From contig JAEWYJ010000294.1 in the NCBI GenBank assembly GCA_023395695.1, positions 1-6,187 on the forward strand: a stretch of DNA of 6,187 nt, in the 5' to 3' direction. The DNA comes from Bacillota bacterium. Lineage in GTDB: Bacteria; Bacillota; Clostridia; Oscillospirales; Ruminococcaceae. Below, in pieces: positions 1 through 5,753 of this stretch. The stretch's first letter is position 1, and each line of letters begins with the position of its first letter. The translations under genes were made by a program, and so were the position numbers. The notes beneath the pieces were generated by a model. The model was not told where the DNA came from. It searched no databases and saw nothing but the letters and a program-made list of their open reading frames with translations.

Positions 1-204
1 CGCCGCCCGATGATTCTGCCCATTATACAGGAGATACAGGTGCCGTAGCCCGGCCGCCTTTCATCGTTTGGCCTTTTAAAGTGTGTAATGCCCGCAAATA
101 AAGAGGGCTGTTGCATTTGAATTGACAATGTAGCGCGGTCGACTATATCGTTAAAGCATCTCCCCGTGCGCCGGCGCGCACTGAAATTTCTATTTTACAG
201 CAGC
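1..204. other. Non-coding region upstream of the gdpP promoter
   Basis: No convincing gene lies in this stretch. Reading from base 1, one + frame is open for 15 codons to a TAG at 46-48 and another, from base 3, for 32 codons to a TAA at 99-101. Either could be the tail of a gene cut by the window edge, but neither peptide is recognisable. No tRNA-like or rRNA-like segment was seen on either strand. The stretch contains a possible weak promoter (122-149) and a hairpin with 6-bp GC-rich arms (166-171 and 176-181) around the tetraloop CGGC. The hairpin has no T-run after it, so it is not a terminator by itself. The neighbour often found upstream of gdpP in Firmicutes, a YybS-type membrane protein, cannot be identified here. 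Confidence 0.5.
122..149 (+). promoter_or_regulatory. Possible weak sigma-A promoter
   Basis: A perfect -35 hexamer TTGACA (122-127) is followed after 16 nt by TATATC (144-149), which matches the -10 consensus at four of six positions. A transcript from here would start near 156, pass the hairpin at 166-181 and meet the strong terminator at 205-236. It would therefore be about 75-80 nt long unless the terminator is bypassed. This is a sequence match only. A chance occurrence in intergenic DNA is quite possible. Confidence 0.3.
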
Positions 205-236
205 AAAAAACGGGCAATTCTGCCCGTTTTTGTTTT
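205..236 (+). terminator. Intrinsic terminator upstream of gdpP
   Basis: The arms CGGGCA (211-216) and TGCCCG (221-226) form a perfect 6-bp GC-rich stem closed by the loop ATTC. It is flanked by an A-run (205-210) and a T-run (227-231, then TTTT again at 233-236). The A/T flanks can extend the stem by about five pairs, so the element could work in both directions. Because gdpP points away from it, it most likely ends an upstream + strand transcript and insulates the gdpP operon. Confidence 0.88.
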
Positions 237-263
237 GCCATTTTGGAACAGAAGTGCTATAAT
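235..263 (+). promoter_or_regulatory. Strong vegetative promoter of the gdpP operon
   Basis: The -35 hexamer TTGCCA (235-240) differs from TTGACA at one base. An ideal 17-nt spacer follows, then a perfect -10 TATAAT (258-263). The bases TGC directly before it supply the extended -10 TG motif. Transcription should start near 270, giving a leader of about 48 nt before the gdpP ATG. The -35 box begins at the end of the T-run of the preceding terminator, so terminator and promoter are back to back. This is the best promoter in the window and probably serves the downstream genes too. Confidence 0.85.
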
Positions 264-306
264 TAATCAGTACGTCACCTGTTCACCCTGTTTAGACTTT
301 TGACAT

Positions 307-320
307 AGGAGAATGTGATG
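307..320 (+). promoter_or_regulatory. gdpP ribosome binding site, decides the start
   Basis: The Shine-Dalgarno AGGAGA (307-312) lies 5 nt before ATG 318 but only 2 nt before the in-frame GTG at 315. The spacing favours ATG 318, which removes one residue from the longest possible reading frame. Confidence 0.75.
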
Positions 321-2297
321 AGACAAAAAAATAGGCTTTACCGACCGGTCTTTTACCTGATGCTGTTTGAACTGGCTGCGGTCTGTCTGGCCGCGCTGTA
401 TTTTCATATTACCTATTTTTATGTTGTGACGGCTATTTCGCTGCTCACACTCGGCCTTGCCCTGATGTATATGCTTCGCGCCGACCGCGATATCGACCGC
501 TTTGTCGCCTGGATCGGCGGCGAAATCGGCAAAATGCAGACCGACACACTGGTGTCGCTGCCTATGCCGGTGCTGGTGGCGAACGATAAGGGCGAGCTGC
601 TCTGGTACAATGACTATTGCAGGGCGCATTTGTTTTCGGACGGCGACCGTTACGGGGTGCAGATCGGCGATATTCTGGGGGAGACAAGCGGCGAGAGCGA
701 CAGCTTTCCGGTTGAATTTAAGGGCCGTTCCTACACCGCCTATTCGGTTCGCAGCATCCGCGGCAAGGGCCCGGCGCAACAGGACGAACATGCGCTGACG
801 GTCTATTATCTGTGCGACGATACCGATTTAAAACGCGACGCGGCACAGTACTGGGCGTCGCGCCCCTCAATGCTGGCCATTATGATCGACAGCCTTGACG
901 AGGCGCTGCAGGACGCCAAGGAGAACGAGCGCTCGCAGCTGATGGCGCAGGTGGAATATGTCATCGAGCAGTTTGTGGGCGACCACGACGGCTTTGTTAT
1001 CAAGACCGACCGCGACCGCTTTTTTGCGGTTATAGAGGAACGCCATATGCCCGGTATTGTGGAAAAGCGGTTTGTGCTGCTTGACCGTGTGCGCGCGCTT
1101 TCAAGCGTGGATAAAATTCCGGTCACGCTCTCAATCGGCGTGGCACGCAATGTCGACTCCTACCCCGAGGGCGAACAGGCGGCGCGTCAGGCGCTGGATA
1201 TGGCGCAGGGCCGCGGCGGCGACCAGGCCGCTGTCAAAACGCCCAACGGCTACGATTTTTATGGCGGCGTTTCCAAGGGCATTGAGAAGCGCACCAAGGT
1301 TAAGACCCGCATTGTGGCCACCGCGCTGGCTGAGCTGATTGAGTCCAGCTCAAATGTGATTATTATGGGGCATAAGTTTGCCGACCTTGACAGTCTGGGC
1401 GCGGCGGTCGGCCTGCTGCGGCCTATCCGGCAAATGGGTAAGCCCGCTGTTATCGCTATTAACAGAGCCCGCAATCTTGTCGGCACGCTGCTTGAGCGGC
1501 TGGAGAAAAACGGCTATGAAAACAGCTTTTTAAATCCGTTTGATATTATGGATACCATCACGCCCAATACGTTGCTTATTATTGTGGACACCCATCTGGA
1601 GCATGTGCTGGAATCCTCAGAGCTGTATCGCGCCTGCAAAAATGTCGCCATCATCGACCATCACCGCCGTATGGTGGGCTATATCGACAACGCCGTCATT
1701 TTCTACCATGAGCCCTATGCGTCCTCAGCCTCCGAGATGGTCACCGAGCTGATTCAGTATTTCGGCGACCGGCAGCGCATTACCCGTGTTGAGGCAGAGG
1801 CGCTGCTGGCCGGCATTATGCTCGACACCCGAAATTTTGTCATCCGCACCGGCGTGCGCACCTTTGAGGCGGCAGCCTATCTGCGCCGTCAGGGCGCCGA
1901 TACCGTCGAGGTGCGCAAGCTGTTCTCTTCGTCGATGGAATTTTATCAACAGCGGTCACGGGTGGTTTCTTCGGCCGAAATTTATCACCGCTGCGCCATC
2001 GCCGCGGTTACCGCAATGGGCGAAAACATCAAGCTGGTGGCCCCGCAGGCCGCCGACGAGCTGCTCAATATCAGCGGGGTAGACGCTTCATTCGTGCTGT
2101 ATGAATACGATGACGGCATCACCATTTCAGCGCGTTCCATGGGCAAGCTCAATGTTCAGGTCATTATGGAGGCACTGGGCGGCGGCGGTCATCAGACCAT
2201 GGCCGCAACTCAGATTCCCGCCATATCAATGGAGGACGCACGCCAGAAGCTGCTGGAAGCCATTGAGGAATATTCGCAGCAGAATCACATCAGTTAA
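318..2297 (+). CDS. gdpP: GdpP-type cyclic-di-AMP phosphodiesterase (PAS, degenerate GGDEF, DHH/DHHA1)
   Basis: This membrane-anchored enzyme hydrolyses the second messenger c-di-AMP to pApA and so affects potassium and osmolyte balance and cell-wall stress responses in Firmicutes. The 659 residues match the usual family length. Two hydrophobic helices lie at about 11-32 and 34-53. A PAS-like domain follows at about 79-171, then a degenerate GGDEF domain at about 172-305, where the GGDEF signature appears as DRDRF (231-235). Later hallmarks of that domain, such as TLSIGVA and GRGGDQAAVK, are present. The catalytic DHH part starts near 345, with GHKFADLDS (metal ligands H352, D356, D358), D424 in VDTH, the DHH triad 447-449 and D503 in LDTRNF. 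The DHHA1 domain carries GGGGH (621-625). All expected phosphodiesterase residues are present, so it looks active. In the related YybT the degenerate GGDEF domain has weak ATPase rather than cyclase activity, and the PAS domain binds haem; both are family knowledge, not visible here. It is the first gene of the operon, 64 nt before rplI. Confidence 0.95.
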   Translation: MRQKNRLYRPVFYLMLFELAAVCLAALYFHITYFYVVTAISLLTLGLALMYMLRADRDIDRFVAWIGGEIGKMQTDTLVSLPMPVLVANDKGELLWYNDYCRAHLFSDGDRYGVQIGDILGETSGESDSFPVEFKGRSYTAYSVRSIRGKGPAQQDEHALTVYYLCDDTDLKRDAAQYWASRPSMLAIMIDSLDEALQDAKENERSQLMAQVEYVIEQFVGDHDGFVIKTDRDRFFAVIEERHMPGIVEKRFVLLDRVRALSSVDKIPVTLSIGVARNVDSYPEGEQAARQALDMAQGRGGDQAAVKTPNGYDFYGGVSKGIEKRTKVKTRIVATALAELIESSSNVIIMGHKFADLDSLGAAVGLLRPIRQMGKPAVIAINRARNLVGTLLERLEKNGYENSFLNPFDIMDTITPNTLLIIVDTHLEHVLESSELYRACKNVAIIDHHRRMVGYIDNAVIFYHEPYASSASEMVTELIQYFGDRQRITRVEAEALLAGIMLDTRNFVIRTGVRTFEAAAYLRRQGADTVEVRKLFSSSMEFYQQRSRVVSSAEIYHRCAIAAVTAMGENIKLVAPQAADELLNISGVDASFVLYEYDDGITISARSMGKLNVQVIMEALGGGGHQTMAATQIPAISMEDARQKLLEAIEEYSQQNHIS

Positions 2298-2304
2298 TTA
2301 AGAA

Positions 2305-2344
2305 CGTTTTAAACGGTCCTGTTTTATTGTTTAAATTTAAAACG
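2305..2344 (+). repeat. 9-bp inverted repeat between gdpP and rplI
   Basis: CGTTTTAAA (2305-2313) and TTTAAAACG (2336-2344) are exact reverse complements separated by 22 nt. The element fills the gap after the gdpP stop and ends two bases before the rplI Shine-Dalgarno. The arms are AT-rich and no T-run follows the right arm, so it is not an obvious terminator. It could fold weakly in RNA or be chance in AT-rich spacer DNA. Confidence 0.35.
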
Positions 2345-2361
2345 CTGGAGGTACACTTAAA

Positions 2362-2805
2362 ATGAAAGTTATTTTATTGGCGGATGTTAAGGGCACCGGT
2401 AAAAAGGGCGAGCTGCACGATGTTTCGGACGGATATGCCCGTAACTTTTTGCTGCCGAAAAAGCTGGCGCAGCCCGCCACCGCACAGGCGGTCGGTGAAA
2501 TGAAGGCCAAGCAGGATTCGGCGGCGCATCGCGCCGAGGTCGAGCGGCAAAACGCTGAGGCGCTGGCGCAGCGCCTTAACGCCATGACTGTGACTGTTCA
2601 TGCCAAGGCGGGCGCGGGCGGCAGGCTGTTCGGCGCCGTTACCACCAAGGAGATTGCAGACGCCATGACCGAGCAGCTTGGAATGGCTGTCGACAAGAAA
2701 AAAGTTTCAATCGACGGGGACATTAAAGCCCACGGCGAATATGAGGCGGTTGTCAAGCTGTATGCGGGCATCTCTGCAAAGACAAAGGTTGTTGTCTGCG
2801 AATAG
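2362..2805 (+). CDS. rplI: 50S ribosomal protein L9
   Basis: L9 binds 23S rRNA at the base of the L1 stalk and extends out from the large subunit. It helps keep the reading frame during translation. The 147 residues match the family's usual length of about 148. The N-terminal RNA-binding domain (about 1-50) carries the L9 signature: G13, G16, V21, G24-Y25 and N28-F29-L30, within [20 protein letters not shown]34 stands where many homologues have Gly, a common variation. A long charged connecting helix (about 41-75, rich in Ala, Glu, Lys and Gln) leads to the C-terminal domain (about 80-147), with [18 protein letters not shown] as its landmark. The start is set by TGGAGG at 2346-2351, 10 nt before ATG. 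Its position between gdpP and dnaB is the usual Firmicutes order. It ends in TAG and shows no irregularity. Confidence 0.97.
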   Translation: MKVILLADVKGTGKKGELHDVSDGYARNFLLPKKLAQPATAQAVGEMKAKQDSAAHRAEVERQNAEALAQRLNAMTVTVHAKAGAGGRLFGAVTTKEIADAMTEQLGMAVDKKKVSIDGDIKAHGEYEAVVKLYAGISAKTKVVVCE

Positions 2806-2848
2806 AATAGGCTTGCCTGCCCAATCAATAGGTGGCGGTACGCCGCCA

Positions 2849-2926
2849 ATGCGCAAAGCGGTACCATGGCTTGCGCTAATGGCATTTGTCGCCGTGGGAC
2901 TGGTTTTGCCCGACGGCCGGTTTTAG
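2849..2926 (+). CDS. Possible small hydrophobic peptide (25 residues)
   Basis: A short frame between rplI and dnaB encodes 25 residues. It begins MRKAVPW, continues with a hydrophobic stretch (residues 4-20, ending VAVGLVLP) and closes with DGRF before a TAG. Two basic residues followed by a hydrophobic segment resemble a single-pass membrane micropeptide or a bare signal-peptide core. Support is thin: the only upstream purine-rich site is GGTGG at 2831-2835, 13 nt before ATG and partly inside a hairpin stem. I do not recognise the peptide. A chance open frame is the main alternative. Confidence 0.22.
   Translation: MRKAVPWLALMAFVAVGLVLPDGRF
2891..2924 (+). terminator. Weak terminator-like hairpin before dnaB
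   Basis: GCCGTGGG (2891-2898) pairs with CCC-ACGGC (2909-2917, G2912 bulged) around a 10-nt loop. The sequence CGG and a short TTTT follow. The bulge, the three-base gap before the T-run and the shortness of that run make strong termination doubtful. It could attenuate transcription between rplI and dnaB. Confidence 0.25.
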
Positions 2927-2950
2927 CTATGTTTTTAAAATTTTCACAGC

Positions 2951-2968
2951 AGGGGAGGTCTTGAGGTG
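2951..2968 (+). promoter_or_regulatory. dnaB ribosome binding site, decides the GTG start
   Basis: AGGGGAGG (2951-2958) is a strong Shine-Dalgarno placed 7 nt before GTG 2966. It supports GTG initiation and gives the N-terminus MAQQFDGYF, which leads correctly into the conserved LPYNLEAEQSVLG motif. Confidence 0.8.
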
Positions 2969-4132
2969 GCGCAACAATTTGACGGCTATTTCGGCGCGAC
3001 GCCGCAGGAGCTTCCCTATAATCTTGAAGCGGAGCAGTCGGTGCTCGGCGCGGTGCTCCTCGACGCACAGTGCGTGCCGGAGGTGCTCAAATATCTAAAG
3101 CCTGAGAGCTTTTACCGGCAGCAGCACCGCGATATTTTCTCGATTATCATGCGGATGTTTATCGCCTCCGAGACGATAGACTTCATTACCATTTTAGAGC
3201 AGGTCTGCCGTGAGGATATTTTCCCGACCGATCAGGACGCGAAAATTTATCTGACGCAGCTGGCGCAGGTGGTGCCCACGGCAGGCAATGCCGAGGCATA
3301 TGCCCGCATTGTCCGCGAAAAATATTATCTGCGCAGCCTGATTTCTACCTTTGAGCAGGTGGTGGGCGCCTCCCGCGAGGGGAATACCGACGCCAATCTG
3401 CTTATGGATATGGCCGAGCAGGGGATTTATGATCTGCGTCAGGGCAGAGATTCCTCCGGCTTTACACATATTAAGGATGTCATTGCGGGAACATACGACC
3501 GCTTGCAGCGGCTCAGCGGCGAGGACCGTGAGCAGTATGTGGGCATTCCGACCGGCTACCCGCTGCTTGATAACGTTATTATGGGCTTAAATAAATCCGA
3601 CCTGTTGGTTCTGGCGGCCCGCCCGGGCATGGGAAAGACCGCCTTTGCGCTCAACATTGCGATGAACGTCGCCAAGCAGAAGCGTAAGGTTGCGATTTTC
3701 TCGCTGGAAATGAGCAACGAGCAGCTGGTTGAGCGACTGATCTCCTCCGAAGGGCTGATTGCCTCCGAAAATCTGCACAAGGGCAATATCTCGCTGGAGG
3801 ACTGGGAGAAAATTGCCGTTGCAACCCAGCGGCTGACGCCGCTGCCCATCTATCTTGACGATACGGCGGGCATACATATCGGCGAAATGAAGGGCAAGCT
3901 GCGTCGGCTGCGTGACGTTTCGCTGGTTGTCATTGACTATCTCCAGCTCATGACCGGCGGGGACGGCACTAAACGCCGCAGCGAAAACCGCGTTCAGGAG
4001 GTTTCGGAGATGACCCGTTCACTTAAAATAATGGCCAAGGAGTTCAACGTGCCGGTTATTGTGTTGTCTCAGCTTTCACGCGGGCCCGAAACCCGTACCG
4101 ACCGGCGGCCTATGCTCTCCGACCTGCGCTAA
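2966..4132 (+). CDS. dnaB: Replicative DNA helicase DnaB, prematurely stopped
   Basis: DnaB is the hexameric ATP-driven helicase that unwinds DNA at the replication fork and recruits primase. The N-terminal domain opens with LPYNLEAEQSVLGAVLLD (16-33). The RecA-like motor follows, with Walker A ARPGMGKT (218-225, K224, T225), FSLEMS with the likely catalytic E248, Walker B VVIDYLQLM (D324), and the sensor LSQLSR (Q369). The frame then reaches RPMLSDLR and stops at TAA 4130-4132 after 388 residues. Homologues continue as ESGSIEQDADIVM for roughly 65 more residues, and the DNA here still encodes that continuation (4133-4339), broken by a second TAA at 4145-4147. Without these two stops the protein would be 457 codons, a normal DnaB length. 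As written it lacks the last strands of the motor and the arginine-finger region, so it should not work as a hexameric helicase. Because dnaB is normally essential, a sequence error, a second copy elsewhere or recoding must be considered. Identity is certain; the functional state is not. Confidence 0.9.
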   Translation: MAQQFDGYFGATPQELPYNLEAEQSVLGAVLLDAQCVPEVLKYLKPESFYRQQHRDIFSIIMRMFIASETIDFITILEQVCREDIFPTDQDAKIYLTQLAQVVPTAGNAEAYARIVREKYYLRSLISTFEQVVGASREGNTDANLLMDMAEQGIYDLRQGRDSSGFTHIKDVIAGTYDRLQRLSGEDREQYVGIPTGYPLLDNVIMGLNKSDLLVLAARPGMGKTAFALNIAMNVAKQKRKVAIFSLEMSNEQLVERLISSEGLIASENLHKGNISLEDWEKIAVATQRLTPLPIYLDDTAGIHIGEMKGKLRRLRDVSLVVIDYLQLMTGGDGTKRRSENRVQEVSEMTRSLKIMAKEFNVPVIVLSQLSRGPETRTDRRPMLSDLR

Positions 4133-4339
4133 TCCGGCTCAATTTAACAGGACGCCGACATTGTCATGATGCTTTACCGCGCGGCCTACTACGCCAAAGA
4201 CGACCCGAACGTACCCCAGGGCGAGGCTGAGTGTATCGTGGCCAAAAACCGCCACGGTACCACCGGCAGTGTCAAATTCGGCTGGGACGGCGCGCATACG
4301 ACTTTCACGACACCGGAGCTTACACGGGATGAAGGATAG
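4133..4339 (+). pseudogene. dnaB: Detached 3' part of dnaB, in frame after the stops
   Basis: In the same frame as the upstream helicase, this segment reads SGSI, TAA (4145-4147), then QDADIVMMLYRAAYY and 63 codons in all, to TAG 4337-4339. It holds the DnaB C-terminal strand DADIVM and the motif AKNRHGTTG, whose arginine (codon 4250-4252) corresponds to the family's arginine-finger region, then a typical tail with SVKFGWDG. No further stops, frameshifts or decayed positions are visible, so the coding sense was kept until very recently, or is still used. Its end overlaps tilS by 11 nt. It could be translated only by read-through or by internal initiation (ATG codons at 4160-4165), for which no good ribosome site is seen. 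Confidence 0.85.
4315..4331 (+). promoter_or_regulatory. tilS ribosome binding site inside the dnaB tail
   Basis: GGAG (4315-4318) lies 10 nt before ATG 4329, inside the last codons of the dnaB frame. It supports ATG 4329 over the longer in-frame GTG at 4269, which would add 20 residues that are only an out-of-frame reading of conserved dnaB sequence. Confidence 0.6.
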
Positions 4340-5753
4340 GGTTTTACAAACGATACGACAGCATCATATGCTCAAGCAGGGCGATAGCGTCATTGTCGGA
4401 CTTTCCGGCGGTGCGGATTCGGTTGCCCTGCTTTGCGTTTTGCTAAAATTGCAAAAGACGCTTGGCATTGCCGCGCTGTCGGCCTGCCATATCAACCACA
4501 ACCTGCGCGGGGAAGAGAGCCTGCGCGACGAGCGCTTTTGCAGTGCGCTGTGCGACCGGCTCAGCGTTCCTCTGGCCATTAAAAGCGTCGACGTTTTGTC
4601 CTACTGTGCCCAAAACCGCTGCGCAACCGAGGAAGGGGCGCGTGCTTTGCGTTATGAGGCGCTGCAAAGTCTTGATGCCAACGCCAAAATTGCGACGGCG
4701 CACACCCTTTCGGATAACGCCGAAACGCTGATGCTGAACCTGACGCGCGGTGCGGCGCTTGAGGGGCTGTGCGGCATTCCGCCCGTCAGGGGCCGCATCA
4801 TCCGCCCGCTGATAAATTGTACCCGTGCCGAAGTCGAGGGCTATCTTAAAACGCTCGGGCAGGATTTTGTCATCGATTCGACCAATCTTACAAACGACTA
4901 CAAGCGCAACCGCATCCGCCATGAGCTTATGCCACTGCTCAAAGCGCTCAACCCGTCCTTTGAGCAGGCGGTGCGCCGCACCACCGAAGCGCTGCACGCG
5001 GACAAGGCCCTGTTGGCGCAGCTTGCCGACCGGGCGCTCCACGAAGCGGCGCTGCCCGACGCGCCGCCGGTATTGCCGGATTGGGCCGGGCGTCTGTCGC
5101 CGTTTTTGCCGCAGCATACGCGCTGGTCGCGCGCGGCGCTGCTGGCGCAGCCCAAGCCGGTGCGGCTGCGCTGCTATAAAGCGCTGCTGACTGCGGCGGG
5201 GCAACGTTACGACGCCGACCGGCTGGCGCTGGCCGATGCGCTGGTCTGTGCGGGCAGCGGCGGTGTGCAGCTTTCCGGCCGCAGCACGCTGCGCTGCGAT
5301 GAACGGACGCTTTGCCTTGAGACGCTGACCGGGCCGCCTGGGGTAAGCACACAACAAATTTCGCTTTTCGTCGATCAAATTCCGGTGGTTGTACCACTTT
5401 TTGGCGGCTACAGGCTCCGAATATGTGAAATAGATAAAACAGAGATAAAATTTTTTGTAAATAAGCGCGGTTTGCAATTTAAAAACGCCATTGACTGTGA
5501 TAGAATGAATAAGATTATCACCCTGCGTTCACGCGCGGCGGGTGATAGAATTGCGCTTGCGGGGCATAATTGCACACAATCGCTAAAAAAACTGCTTAAT
5601 GCAATGGCCGTTCCGCCGCCGCTTCGAGACGGACTTGTCGTCCTGAGCGACCAAAAGGGCCCTGTATGGATCGAAGGGCTCGGCGTCAGTGAACGGGCCG
5701 CTGTTTCATACGATACCCGGCGCGCAGTGCTGATCACAATACAGGAGGAATGA
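4329..5753 (+). CDS. tilS: tRNA(Ile)-lysidine synthetase TilS
   Basis: TilS uses ATP to attach lysine to C34 of tRNA-Ile(CAU), turning a methionine anticodon into one that reads AUA; it is normally essential. The 474 residues fit the long, C-terminally extended form. The N-type ATP-pyrophosphatase domain shows the PP-loop SGGADS (26-31), HINHNLRGEES (54-64), ATAHTLSDNAET (122-133), RPLINCTRAEVEGYL (159-173) and DSTNLTNDYKRNRIRHEL (183-200). A less conserved Ala/Leu/Arg-rich middle (about 215-335) follows, then the TilS C-terminal domain with LRSRAAGDRIAL (399-410), the QSLKKLLNAMAVPP stretch and VWIEGLGVSERAAV (446-459). ATG 4329 was chosen because the protein then begins MKDRVLQTIRQHHML, as expected just before the PP-loop. 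The gene overlaps the dnaB frame by 11 nt, suggesting translational coupling, and ends 6 nt before hpt. The third quarter (about 5395-5520) is distinctly AT-richer than the rest. Confidence 0.94.
   Translation: MKDRVLQTIRQHHMLKQGDSVIVGLSGGADSVALLCVLLKLQKTLGIAALSACHINHNLRGEESLRDERFCSALCDRLSVPLAIKSVDVLSYCAQNRCATEEGARALRYEALQSLDANAKIATAHTLSDNAETLMLNLTRGAALEGLCGIPPVRGRIIRPLINCTRAEVEGYLKTLGQDFVIDSTNLTNDYKRNRIRHELMPLLKALNPSFEQAVRRTTEALHADKALLAQLADRALHEAALPDAPPVLPDWAGRLSPFLPQHTRWSRAALLAQPKPVRLRCYKALLTAAGQRYDADRLALADALVCAGSGGVQLSGRSTLRCDERTLCLETLTGPPGVSTQQISLFVDQIPVVVPLFGGYRLRICEIDKTEIKFFVNKRGLQFKNAIDCDRMNKIITLRSRAAGDRIALAGHNCTQSLKKLLNAMAVPPPLRDGLVVLSDQKGPVWIEGLGVSERAAVSYDTRRAVLITIQEE

Larger units (their letters stand above)
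2806..2965 (+). other. Structured rplI-dnaB intergenic region
   Basis: This 160-nt gap, long for the operon, has three possible hairpins in a row. The first has arms 2833-2838 and 2843-2848 and the loop TACG. The second pairs GCGCAA (2851-2856) with TTGCGC (2871-2876). The third pairs 2891-2898 with 2909-2917, with one bulged G, and is followed by CGG and TTTT (2921-2924). The third is the only terminator-like one and looks weak. The gap also holds a short open frame (2849-2926). Confidence 0.45.

Noticed and set aside
22..27. TATAAT on the - strand as a leftward promoter
   Set aside because: No acceptable -35 lies 16-18 nt upstream on that strand, and no gene start with a ribosome site follows before the window edge.
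1..101. C-terminal ends of upstream coding genes
   Set aside because: Both short open frames at the left edge are unrecognisable and too short to separate from chance.
183..190. GAAATTTC palindrome as an operator
   Set aside because: An 8-bp AT-rich palindrome alone is too short and too common to call.
300..305. TTGACA as a second gdpP promoter
   Set aside because: No -10-like sequence occurs at the right distance, which would fall inside the gdpP coding start. The upstream promoter is far better.
4130..4147. Genome-wide reassignment of UAA to glutamate
   Set aside because: gdpP ends in TAA at the normal family length, followed by a spacer and the rplI ribosome site. No other gene in the window contains an internal TAA, and GAA is used freely for Glu.
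4269..4328. Longer tilS start at GTG 4269
   Set aside because: The extra 20 residues are another frame of conserved dnaB sequence, and ATG 4329 has a ribosome site and the usual TilS N-terminus.
4130..4339. Frameshift or insertion sequence as the cause of the dnaB break
   Set aside because: The reading frame is the same on both sides, no bases are inserted or missing relative to the conserved motif, and no inverted repeats or target duplications are present.
4443..5477. Long open frame (344 codons) on the - strand opposite tilS
   Set aside because: It lies fully antisense to a well-conserved TilS. Its Arg/Gln-rich product shows no recognisable domain, and such frames are common opposite GC-rich genes.
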